From an uncultured Caulobacterales bacterium (lineage in GTDB: Bacteria > Pseudomonadota > Alphaproteobacteria > Caulobacterales > Caulobacteraceae), in assembly GCA_903889785.1 (NCBI GenBank), contig CAISYT010000028.1:1-19293 (forward strand): 19,293 bases of DNA. The letters run 5' to 3'. The notes beneath the pieces are model-generated. The model saw nothing but the letters and a program-made list of their open reading frames with translations. It was not told where the DNA came from and made no database searches. The translations under genes and the position numbers were made by a program. Position 1 is the stretch's first letter. Every line of letters starts with the position of its first letter. This document shows positions 1 through 6,950 of this stretch, piece after piece.

Positions 1-1490
1 GCACGGCCGCTTATGATTCCGTCTCTGCGGCCCGCGAAGGTTCGGTTCTGCTTGAAGGCGGGACCGGCGATTTTGCCTTTCATCTCGATGGCTTTGGCCG
101 CCAATCGGGTGATTACGAAACGCCGACCGGGCCCCAGACGAACAGCTTCTTTCGGGGGCATGGCTATTCGGGCGGTGGCTCGCTGTTCCTAGACGGCGGC
201 CAGGACCGGATCGGCGGCTCATACACGCGATATCAGGCCCGATATGGCCTCCCTGCCGATGACGGTTACATCGACGTGCACCAGAACAAGGGCGCATTCG
301 GCTCCTCCTTCACGGTTGGCAACGGTGGCGGACTGGAAAAAATCGACGTGGGCACCAGCTATGCCGACTACAGCCACAGCGAGATCGACCCGGAGGTCAA
401 TCGGGTACTGGCGACCTTCAACAACAAGGAGTGGGACGGCCGGGCGGAGGCTTCTTTTGGATCTATGGGGCCACTATCGGGTGCCGCGATCGGCTTGCAA
501 TTGCAGGACCGACAGTTCACTGCCCTCGGTGACGGTGCTGACTACTTGTCGCCGACCCACACCCGCGGCGCGGCGGGCTTTGTATTCGTAGAAGCGCCAC
601 TGGGATCGTTGAGCATGCAGGGTGCAATGCGGGTTGAGCGCGTGAGCGTCGATGGAACGCCCGCGTCGGACGTGGCGACGAAACGCGCTTTCACACCGTT
701 CAGCGCCTCGGCGGGGTTGACCTATGATGTCAGCGACTCGGTGCGGCTTGGCCTCACCGCTGCCAGTGCCGCCCGCGCCCCTGCCCAGATCGAACTTTTC
801 GCCCGCGGGCCACATGATGGATCAGCAACCTTCGAGACCGGAAATCCAAAGCTCGGCATCGAGCGTGCCAATTCCATCGAGGGCACGGCACGGATCAGAA
901 TCGGCACCGGGGGCAAGGTTGAGGCCTCCCTCTGGGGTTCCCATTTTGGAGACTATATCTACGGTGCCCTTAGCGGGCGGCTGTGCGACGAACTCGGTCG
1001 CTGCAGCGTGCAGAGTGCCGGCGACCTCAAGGAGATGAACTACACCCAGACCGACGCGCGGTTCTGGGGGGCGGAGGTGAAGGGATCGGTCCCGCTAGGA
1101 TCAGTCGGTGGCGGCGACCTGACCGCCCGTTGGCTGGCAGACTATGTCCGCGCGCAATTTCCCAGCGAGGGTGCAAACGTGCCGCGTATCCAGCCGGGAC
1201 GTGCCGGTGGTGGGCTCGACTGGACGAGTGACCGGATCGACGTCGGCTTCATGCTTCTGCAGGTGGCTGATCAGACTCGCGTGGGCGTCGCCGATTCCCC
1301 GACCGACGGCTATACGTCGATCGACCTCCGTCTCAATTGGCGCCCGTTCGGTGACATAAAGAAACTTGAAGTTCTGATGCTGGCTCAGAATCTTGCCGAC
1401 GAGCCGGTGCGCAACGCCACGGCTCTCAATAAGGATGAAGTGATGATGCCGGGCCGCAATATCCGGCTGGTGCTGAGGACCCGTTTCTAG
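1..1490 (+). CDS. TonB-dependent receptor, ZnuD-like, C-terminal part
   Basis: This is the 3' part of an outer-membrane beta-barrel receptor; the reading frame is open from base 3 and the start, signal peptide and plug domain lie outside the window. About 495 residues are visible. They are barrel-like: alternating short amphipathic strands and Gly/Asp-rich turns. Family marks include YGLPA near the left edge, a segment reading ELFARGPHDG followed by TFETGNPKLGIE, and a C-terminal NLADEP...PGRNIRLVLRTRF. The protein ends in Phe, as expected for a BAM-inserted barrel. These marks resemble the ZnuD group of TonB receptors, which take up zinc or other metals using energy from TonB-ExbBD. The substrate is inferred only. 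The His-rich loop common after YG(L/V)P in ZnuD proteins is not seen here; only a short acidic stretch is present. No terminator is evident after the stop codon. Confidence 0.85.
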   Translation, partial: TAAYDSVSAAREGSVLLEGGTGDFAFHLDGFGRQSGDYETPTGPQTNSFFRGHGYSGGGSLFLDGGQDRIGGSYTRYQARYGLPADDGYIDVHQNKGAFGSSFTVGNGGGLEKIDVGTSYADYSHSEIDPEVNRVLATFNNKEWDGRAEASFGSMGPLSGAAIGLQLQDRQFTALGDGADYLSPTHTRGAAGFVFVEAPLGSLSMQGAMRVERVSVDGTPASDVATKRAFTPFSASAGLTYDVSDSVRLGLTAASAARAPAQIELFARGPHDGSATFETGNPKLGIERANSIEGTARIRIGTGGKVEASLWGSHFGDYIYGALSGRLCDELGRCSVQSAGDLKEMNYTQTDARFWGAEVKGSVPLGSVGGGDLTARWLADYVRAQFPSEGANVPRIQPGRAGGGLDWTSDRIDVGFMLLQVADQTRVGVADSPTDGYTSIDLRLNWRPFGDIKKLEVLMLAQNLADEPVRNATALNKDEVMMPGRNIRLVLRTRF

Positions 1491-1868
1491 GACGCGGCCA
1501 GACACGTTCATGGCCCACCGCACCGCCTGAGTGTGACCTTTGCAGCCTTCCATAAGGACTAGCCCTCGATGCAATGCCGATTGGCGGGGGTGGATAGCGT
1601 ACAGGTGCAAGTTGAAATGACGATGATGTCGTCTGTCCACCGCGTGATGTCGCCGATGGTGACGTGGATCGGCATAGCAGCCTAGTCAATAGGGTGCTGC
1701 GTGGCGGGCGATGAGACGTGATGCGAGCTGCTTTGTGACCACGCTCGCGCAAACGGACGTACCGTCGGTACCGCACAATAAACCTCGAATTATCATGCCA
1801 TTGTGCCCCATGCGTGCCCCATTTCGACAGGCAGCGGGCCAAATATCTTCCCAAGTTTTTGAAATTAT
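1491..1868. other. Non-coding gap between receptor gene and tRNA
   Basis: These 378 bases lie between the receptor stop codon and the 3' end of the minus-strand tRNA gene. Reading frames on both strands here have no recognisable domain or credible ribosome binding site, and one of them simply runs through the tRNA. The right third (about 1775-1868) is more AT-rich than its surroundings. It holds a 9-base direct repeat, GTGCCCCAT, at 1803-1811 and 1814-1822. A gap of this kind beside a tRNA 3' end could be the scar of an integrated element, but no integrase fragment can be identified with confidence. Confidence 0.5.
1803..1822. repeat. Direct repeat GTGCCCCAT x2 near tRNA 3' end
   Basis: Two identical 9-base copies start at 1803 and 1814, an 11-base period or about one helical turn. 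They lie 46 bases from the tRNA CCA end. Short direct repeats next to a tRNA 3' end resemble arm-type binding sites of tyrosine integrases. That role is an inference, because no integrase gene is present. Confidence 0.45.
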
Positions 1869-1945
1869 TGGTGGCTGGGGGCGGGATCGAACCGCCGACC
1901 TGTGGGTTATGAATCCACCGCTCTAACCATCTGAGCTACCCAGCC
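1869..1945 (-). tRNA. tRNA-Met (anticodon CAT)
   Basis: The minus strand folds into a full 77-base cloverleaf with an encoded CCA end. The acceptor stem is GGCTGGG paired with CCCAGCC, followed by discriminator A. The D stem is GCTC/GAGC, and the T arm is GGCGG-TTCGATC-CCGCC. The anticodon loop is TTCATAA on a GTGGA/CCCAC stem, with one A-C mismatch next to the loop. The anticodon CAT fits elongator tRNA-Met. It could also be the tRNA-Ile2 read with lysidine, which sequence alone does not exclude. An initiator is unlikely, because the 1-72 pair is a normal G-C and the three G-C pairs typical of an initiator anticodon stem are absent. Confidence 0.95.
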
Positions 1946-1985
1946 CCGCGATAGTCCGGCAGGGCCGGTCCGTCGAGAGCGCCGG

Positions 1986-2014
1986 GTTATAGGGGCGAGA
2001 GGCCCTGTCATCAA
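1986..2014 (-). promoter_or_regulatory. Probable promoter of the tRNA gene
   Basis: On the minus strand, TTGATG (complement of 2009-2014) is followed after exactly 17 bases by TATAAC (complement of 1986-1991). Transcription would start near 1979, about 35 bases before the mature tRNA 5' end. Spacing and hexamers match a housekeeping sigma-70 type promoter. Confidence 0.6.
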
Positions 2015-2158
2015 GGCTTAGCGATGGCCTCTCACAAGAACCCGTTGCACCTGCGCCATGAAGCCCGCCGGGCGTGCCGTCTCCGGCCAGATTGATCTGT
2101 GCTTTCTGAGCTGCGAAGCCGTTTCCACTTTGCCGGGAAGCACAGTACCCTGGCGGCA

Positions 2159-3184
2159 ATGACCGCCCTGCACCTGCTCGGCTCGGCCGCCGACGGCGGG
2201 GCCGAGACCTACTTTGTCGAACTGACGGCCGCGCTGCACTCGGCGGAGATCGGCACCGTCTGCGCGCTGCGCGGCCACGCGGGCCGCGAACTGGCCCTGG
2301 CGAAGGAAGGGGTTATGGGACAGCGGCTGCTGTTTGGCGGGCCGCTGGATGTTGTCACCCGGTTTCAGGTCGCTGCTCTCGCCCGGCGTTCGGGTGCAAA
2401 GGCTCTGGTAGCCTGGATGAACCGGGCCGCCCGCCATACGCCGCCAGGGCCGTGGAAGCGGATCGGCCGGCTGGGCGGCTATTACAAGCTGAAGAACTAC
2501 CGCGGCTTCGACATGCTGGTGGCCAACACCCAGGACATCGCCGACTGGGCGGTGAAAGAAGGCTGGCCAGCCGACCACATTCACTACATCGCCAATTTCG
2601 CCGCCTCCAAGAGCGCCACTCCGCAGGACCGCGCCAGCCTCGATACGCCAGCCGATGCGCCGGTGTTGCTGACGCTGGGCCGACTGCATAGGGTCAAGGC
2701 GCAGGACGTGGCCATTGCAGCGCTGACGGCCATTCCGGGTGCCTATTTGTGGATCGCCGGTGCCGGGCCGCTGGAGGCCGAACTGAAAGCCCAGGCAGCG
2801 CGCCTGGGCGTGGCCGACCGGGTTCGGTTCCTGGGCTGGCGCGCCGACGCCGGGGCGCTGTATGCGGCAGCGGATGTGTGTCTGTTTCCCTCGCGCTATG
2901 AGCCCTTAGGCAATGTGGTGATCCAGGCCTGGGCGCACGGCTTGCCGGTGATCGCGGCCGCCAGCCAGGGACCCTCGGCCCTGATCCGCAATGGGAAGGA
3001 TGGCGTTCTAGTCCCGATCGATGATGCCAAGGCATTGGCGGAAGCGGCGCTGCGACTGATTGGCGATAAGGCCCTGCGGACCGAACTTTCAGCCGCCGGA
3101 CTGCAACGGGTGGCGGACGAGTTTTCTCAAAACGCTGTTGTGGCGAAGTGGCGGGCCCTGCTCGACGAGATGGGGGTGCTCTAA
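2159..3184 (+). CDS. Glycosyltransferase family 4 protein
   Basis: A GT-B fold glycosyltransferase of 341 residues that would move a sugar from a nucleotide-sugar donor onto a growing surface glycan at the cytoplasmic side of the membrane. The N-terminal domain opens with HLLGSAADGGAETY, the usual first strand and GGAE loop of GT4 enzymes. The C-terminal donor domain has LLTLGRLHRVKAQDVAI (about residues 170-186), GAGPLEAEL and an EPLGNVVIQAW block (residues 248-258). In that block the second Glu of the common E-x7-E motif is Gln256. I chose the ATG at 2159 because the family signature begins directly there; an in-frame GTG at 2099 adds 20 unconserved residues. The stop codon overlaps the next start codon by one base, so the two are translationally coupled. 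The sugar and acceptor cannot be told from sequence. Confidence 0.9.
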   Translation: MTALHLLGSAADGGAETYFVELTAALHSAEIGTVCALRGHAGRELALAKEGVMGQRLLFGGPLDVVTRFQVAALARRSGAKALVAWMNRAARHTPPGPWKRIGRLGGYYKLKNYRGFDMLVANTQDIADWAVKEGWPADHIHYIANFAASKSATPQDRASLDTPADAPVLLTLGRLHRVKAQDVAIAALTAIPGAYLWIAGAGPLEAELKAQAARLGVADRVRFLGWRADAGALYAAADVCLFPSRYEPLGNVVIQAWAHGLPVIAAASQGPSALIRNGKDGVLVPIDDAKALAEAALRLIGDKALRTELSAAGLQRVADEFSQNAVVAKWRALLDEMGVL

Positions 3185-4857
3185 TGTGCGGCATTGCCGG
3201 CGTGCTGGGCGACAGGGCTTCGGCCCGTCCGCTGATCGAAGCGCTGAAACATCGCGGGCCGGACGGCATCCGGGTGGAAGCTGGTGCGGGCTGGTCTGTT
3301 GGCCATGCGCGGCTGTCGATTATTGACCTGGAGGGTGGCTGGCAGCCGCTGCACGACAGCGGTTCAACCGTGATCGGCAATGGCGAGATCTATAACTACC
3401 TTGAGCTGACGCGCGATTTTGCCCTGGGGGATCAGCTTAAGACCGGCAGCGATTTCGAGCCCCTGCTGAAGCTCTATAATCAGGAAGGCCCGCGCGCGTT
3501 CGAACGGCTGCGCGGCATGTTTGCCCTGTGTCTGATCGGCGGCGATGGCCGCACCTGGCTGGTGCGCGATCCGTTCGGGATTAAGCCGCTGTATGTGCAG
3601 GGCGCGCACTTTGCGTCGGAGCCACGCGCGCTCAAGCGGGGGCCGCTGGTTGTAGAGCGGGCGCAAGAGCTGCTAGCGCTGAACTACACCCTGGGCAAGA
3701 GCACGATGTTCGAGGGCGTGTCGCGCCTGAGCCCCGGCGCGGTCAGTGGGCCGACGCCCGAGCGCCTGCCCTGGGGGCCCGCCACGGTGCCCCAGCCGAT
3801 GGATGAAGCGACCGCCTTGCAGCGGCTGGACGCGGTGCTGGAAGACAGCGTCAAGGTCCACCAGCGTTCGGATGTCCCCTACGGCCTTTTCCTGTCGGGC
3901 GGCATCGATAGCGCCGCCATCGCAACCGTGATGAGCCGGTTGAGCAGCCGGCCTGTGACGGCCCTTACCTGTGGTTTTGACGCGCCCGGCGCGCGCGACG
4001 AGCGGGCCGCCGCCGAGGCCGTGGCGCGGGCCCTGAACCTGGACTGGCGCGAGACCCGGTTTGGCGAGGAAGACTTCTGGGCCATCGCCCCGCAGGTGGC
4101 CTGGGCCCACGACGACCCGACCACCGACTATGCGACCTTGCCGACCTACAAGTTAGCGCAGGCCGCGAAGGGGACCATGACCGTCGTGCTGACTGGCGAG
4201 GGTGGCGACGAGCTGTTTGGCGGTTATGGCCGCTATCGTCGGGCCCTGCGGCACCCGTGGCTGGGCGGACGCCCTGCCCTCCCGCAGATTGACGCGCCGT
4301 TCCTGAAAGATCGCGGTGCCGGCGTGCTGGCGCGCTGGAAGGCGGCGGCGGCGGCACCGAGCCACCTGTCAGCCCTGCAGAAGGCGCAGTGGGGCGATAT
4401 CGCGACATGGTTGCCCAATGATCTGCTGCTCAAGCTCGACCGCTGTCTGATGGCGCATGGTCTGGAAGGCCGCACCCCCTTCCTCGATCGCGAGGTGGCG
4501 GCGTTCGCCTTTAACCTGCCTGACGCGATGAAGGTGCGCGGACGCTATGGCAAGTGGCTCCTACGAACATGGCTGGAGCGCGCCTGCCCCGCCGCCCAGC
4601 CATGGGCAAAGAAGCAGGGTTTTACCGTGCCGGTGCAGAGCTGGATCGCTCCGCGCTCTGCCGAACTAGGCCCGCGTATAGCCGCCCTGGAGGCCGTGCG
4701 GGCGACCTGCGATAGCGAGGCGGTGCAGGCCATCTTCAGCCGCGAAGGCCAGGAAAAAAACCGCTGGCCGCTGCTGTTCTTCGGCCTGTGGAGCCTGATC
4801 CATCTACAAGGGGCCGAGCCGCAGGCAGCGCTTGCCCACCTGCTGGGCGATAATTAA
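3184..4857 (+). CDS. Asparagine-synthase-like glutamine amidotransferase
   Basis: A two-domain enzyme of 557 residues. The N-terminal class II glutaminase domain starts MCGIAG, with Cys2 as the nucleophile after Met removal, and carries RGPDG, NGEIYNY and DPFGIKPLY. The C-terminal ATP-pyrophosphatase domain carries the P-loop SGGIDS (residues 238-243) and GEGGDELFGGY. Such enzymes release ammonia from glutamine and pass it to an AMP-activated carboxylate. AsnB makes free asparagine, while several relatives in polysaccharide loci amidate sugar acids or glycan precursors. The start at 3184 is fixed by the need for Cys at position 2; a longer frame from 3148 would bury it. Coupling to the upstream GT4 gene favours a role in glycan synthesis over general asparagine supply. 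That is inference; plain asparagine synthase remains possible. Confidence 0.9.
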   Translation: MCGIAGVLGDRASARPLIEALKHRGPDGIRVEAGAGWSVGHARLSIIDLEGGWQPLHDSGSTVIGNGEIYNYLELTRDFALGDQLKTGSDFEPLLKLYNQEGPRAFERLRGMFALCLIGGDGRTWLVRDPFGIKPLYVQGAHFASEPRALKRGPLVVERAQELLALNYTLGKSTMFEGVSRLSPGAVSGPTPERLPWGPATVPQPMDEATALQRLDAVLEDSVKVHQRSDVPYGLFLSGGIDSAAIATVMSRLSSRPVTALTCGFDAPGARDERAAAEAVARALNLDWRETRFGEEDFWAIAPQVAWAHDDPTTDYATLPTYKLAQAAKGTMTVVLTGEGGDELFGGYGRYRRALRHPWLGGRPALPQIDAPFLKDRGAGVLARWKAAAAAPSHLSALQKAQWGDIATWLPNDLLLKLDRCLMAHGLEGRTPFLDREVAAFAFNLPDAMKVRGRYGKWLLRTWLERACPAAQPWAKKQGFTVPVQSWIAPRSAELGPRIAALEAVRATCDSEAVQAIFSREGQEKNRWPLLFFGLWSLIHLQGAEPQAALAHLLGDN

Positions 4858-4905
4858 GATAGTTCTATAGATATATGTTTTTAAGATATAATCACAAGAT
4901 AATCT
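4856..4905. other. AT-rich tract with repeated AGATA motifs
   Basis: Bases 4858-4905 are about 21% GC, in sharp contrast to the GC-rich genes on both sides. AGATA occurs four times, at 4857, 4869, 4884 and 4897, spaced 12, 15 and 13 bases apart. A perfect TATAAT lies inside at 4887-4892. There is no GC-rich hairpin with a T-tract, so it is not a normal intrinsic terminator. It may act as a promoter or as a binding site for an AT-preferring nucleoid protein. Confidence 0.5.
4887..4892 (+). promoter_or_regulatory. Candidate -10 element for the MBL-fold gene
   Basis: This is a consensus TATAAT. The matching -35 region (about 4863-4868, TTCTAT with an 18-base spacer) is poor. If it is used, the transcript would begin near 4899 and have a leader of roughly 108 bases before the gene at 5007. 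Confidence 0.35.
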
Positions 4906-4976
4906 GCAGCATCCTGACGAGCAAGGCGACGTATTGAGGCACCCTAGCGGCCCCGCTTGAGCGGTGTATGATCAGG

Positions 4977-5002
4977 CCCAATTCTTCAATTGGGGGAGCC
5001 CC
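4977..5002 (+). promoter_or_regulatory. Alternative hairpins around the MBL gene ribosome site
   Basis: CCCAATT (4977-4983) pairs with AATTGGG (4988-4994) around a CTTC loop. The overlapping GGGG (4992-4995) can instead pair with CCCC (4999-5002). The Shine-Dalgarno-like GGGGGAG (4992-4998) sits in or next to both stems, and the ATG is at 5007. The two folds exclude each other, which could tune translation. This is a structural inference only. Confidence 0.35.
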
Positions 5003-5006
5003 GCCC

Positions 5007-5909
5007 ATGAACCGCATTACAACCGTCGCCCTTTCGGGAGCCGTCACCCTTCTGGCCGGATCGGCCATGGCTCAAGCCAATATGGACGCGGTGCAGATCA
5101 AGGCTACCGATCTTGGCCACAAGACCTGGATGCTGCAGGGCAATGGCGGCAACATGACTGCTATCGTCGGCGACGACGGGATTATCCTGGTCGATACCGA
5201 GTACGCGCCGCTGCACGCCAAGATCAAGGCGGCCCTGGCCCAGCTCTCCGACAAGCCGGTGAAGTACGTCATCAACACCCATCTACACGGCGATCATACC
5301 GGCGGTAACCAGGCGTTCTGGCTGGACGGTGTGCCGATCGTGGCCCAGGAAAATCTGAAGGCTGACATGGCCGCCGGAACCACGAACGCTCTGACCGGGG
5401 CCAAGACCCCGCCGGCACCGGCGGCGTATCTGCCGAAGATGACCTACAAAGATAGTACGCCGGTGAAGGTCAAAGGGCGCACGGTGCAGGTGATGCATAT
5501 GCCGACCTCGCACACCAACGGTGACTCGGCGGTCTGGATTGCGGACGCCAATGTGGTGGCCACGGGCGACATCGTCTCGACCGGCATGCGCTATCCGAAC
5601 GTCGACGTCGGCGACAAGGGCGACATCGATGGCATCATCAAGAGTGTCGACACCTACCTGGCGCGCGCCAACGCCAAAACCAAGTTCGTGCCGGGGCACG
5701 GTGACGTGATGACCAAGGCGCAGCTGGCCGACTATCGCAACCTGCTGGGCGATGCTCGCGCTGCGGTGAAAGCACTTAAAGTCGCCGGAAAGACCGAGGA
5801 CGAGGCCGTGGCCGCCAAGCCGCTGGCCGGGGATATCCAAGGCAGAGCCGGTGTCAACGACATGGCCAGCGTCAACTTCGTACGGCTGATCTACAGGTCG
5901 GTGAGCTAA
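5007..5909 (+). CDS. Exported MBL-fold metallo-hydrolase
   Basis: A 300-residue protein with an N-terminal Sec signal peptide (MNRITT, a hydrophobic run, then AMAQA with cleavage near residue 23), so it acts in the periplasm or outside. The metallo-beta-lactamase fold is shown by H92-x-H94-x-D96-H97 (HLHGDH), H169 (PTSHTNGD), D188 (ATGD) and H231 (PGHG). This is a complete set for a two-metal, probably zinc, site. Asp188 as bridging ligand is typical of general MBL hydrolases such as glyoxalase II and lactonases. True class B beta-lactamases usually have Cys or Ser at that point, so antibiotic hydrolysis should not be assumed. The start at 5007 was chosen for the signal peptide and the GGGGGAG ribosome site; a longer frame from 4968 adds 13 residues in front of the signal. 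The substrate is unknown. Confidence 0.9.
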   Translation: MNRITTVALSGAVTLLAGSAMAQANMDAVQIKATDLGHKTWMLQGNGGNMTAIVGDDGIILVDTEYAPLHAKIKAALAQLSDKPVKYVINTHLHGDHTGGNQAFWLDGVPIVAQENLKADMAAGTTNALTGAKTPPAPAAYLPKMTYKDSTPVKVKGRTVQVMHMPTSHTNGDSAVWIADANVVATGDIVSTGMRYPNVDVGDKGDIDGIIKSVDTYLARANAKTKFVPGHGDVMTKAQLADYRNLLGDARAAVKALKVAGKTEDEAVAAKPLAGDIQGRAGVNDMASVNFVRLIYRSVS

Positions 5910-6071
5910 GATCCGCCCGGCGAACCGGTGAACCTCAACATGGCCCTGGCAATTTCGGGGCCAGCCAACCTGATGTCAAAGAAGATGCCGCTGTTGTTTA
6001 GCAAAGTCGCAATAGGTCGGGCCGCAGCTCGACTGGGAATTGGCCAAAATCAGGCGGCCGACCGAGGCGTC

Positions 6072-6950
6072 ATGAAGGTGCTGGCCTGCGCGGCGGCGCT
6101 GCTGGGTCTGGCCGCAGCCGGGCCTGCGAACGCCCTAACGATCCTGTTTGTGGGCAACAGCTTCACCTATGGCGAGCATTCGGCAGCCAAGCGCTATCAC
6201 CCCGAGACAGTGACCGATCTGAACGGTCCCGACCTAATGGGCCGCACGTTCGGCGGCATGCCAGCGATCTTCAAGGCCTTCACCGAGGAGGCCGGGCTCG
6301 ATTATCAGGTCAGTATGGAAACGGTTCCTGGCGTTGGGCTGGACTATCACTATGCTCGCAAACTGCCGCTGATCGACCGGGCGTGGGATGAGGTGGTGCT
6401 GCAGAGCTATTCGACGTTGGATCTAGAACATCCCGCCGACCCGGCCCTGCTGGTCCAATATGCCAAACAGTTCGACGAGGTTCTGAAGGCGCGAAACCCG
6501 CAGTCGCGGATCTTTTTATCGGCGACCTGGAGCCGCCCGGACCTAACCTATCGGGCGGGTCAGCCCTGGTCGGGCAAGAGCATCGAACAGATGGCGCTGG
6601 ATGTGCAGGCTGGCTATGAGACCGCCCTGCGCGCTACCCCAACCCTGACCGGCGTGATCCCGATTGGGCTCGCCTTCAACCGGGCCATGGCAGCGGGACT
6701 GGCCGACCCTAACCCGTACGACGGCATAGGCGCCAGCCAGATCGACCTGTGGGCCTACGATAAATACCACGCCAGCGTGTTCGGCTATTACCTGGAGGCG
6801 CTCATGGTGTTCGGCCGCGTCACCGGCCGTGACCCACTATCGCTGACCGCCCAGGAGCGGGTGGCCGAGGACTTCGGGTTCGATCCGGTCCAGACCCAGG
6901 CGCTGCAACAGATTGCCCACGACCAGCTGGCGGCTGCCCCGCCAAACTAG
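6072..6950 (+). CDS. Exported SGNH/GDSL-type hydrolase
   Basis: A 292-residue secreted hydrolase of the SGNH superfamily, which cleaves esters of lipids, glycans or small molecules. The start at 6072 gives a clean signal peptide (MKVLACAAALLGLAAAGPANA, cut near residue 21) and has a GAGG-like ribosome site; an in-frame GTG at 5928 would add 48 residues with no family character. Block I is VGNSFTYG with nucleophile Ser30. Block V is DKYHAS, giving Asp230 and His233 of the catalytic triad. In between, VVLQSYSTLD matches the central region of this branch, which has GNSFT in place of the classic GDSL. It follows the MBL gene by 162 bases on the same strand. The stop codon directly abuts that of the convergent SMP-30-like gene. 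The substrate cannot be assigned. Confidence 0.85.
   Translation: MKVLACAAALLGLAAAGPANALTILFVGNSFTYGEHSAAKRYHPETVTDLNGPDLMGRTFGGMPAIFKAFTEEAGLDYQVSMETVPGVGLDYHYARKLPLIDRAWDEVVLQSYSTLDLEHPADPALLVQYAKQFDEVLKARNPQSRIFLSATWSRPDLTYRAGQPWSGKSIEQMALDVQAGYETALRATPTLTGVIPIGLAFNRAMAAGLADPNPYDGIGASQIDLWAYDKYHASVFGYYLEALMVFGRVTGRDPLSLTAQERVAEDFGFDPVQTQALQQIAHDQLAAAPPN

Noticed and set aside
1426..1854. Minus-strand frame of 142 codons across the gap before the tRNA, considered as an integrase remnant
   Set aside because: It overlaps the receptor 3' end, is rich in Arg/Ser/Pro as expected of a shadow frame, and shows no integrase catalytic motif.
1711..1926. A 71-codon frame ending GWGRDRTADLWVMNPPL
   Set aside because: Its 3' end is the tRNA gene read as protein, a well-known false gene; no ribosome site or domain.
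2018..3380. Two long minus-strand frames opposite the GT4 and amidotransferase genes
   Set aside because: They are antisense shadows of well-supported genes, with low-complexity Arg/Pro/Ala content and no family match.
5007..5909. Reading the MBL-fold protein as a true beta-lactamase resistance gene
   Set aside because: The bridging metal ligand is Asp188 in ATGD, typical of other MBL hydrolases; no resistance context is present.
5941..5963. TGGCCC/GGGCCA hairpin after the MBL gene as a terminator
   Set aside because: No T-run follows and the stem is only six pairs, so termination is not supported.
5928..6071. N-terminal extension of the SGNH hydrolase from a GTG
   Set aside because: The ATG at 6072 directly begins a standard signal peptide with a ribosome site; the extension would place 48 residues before it.
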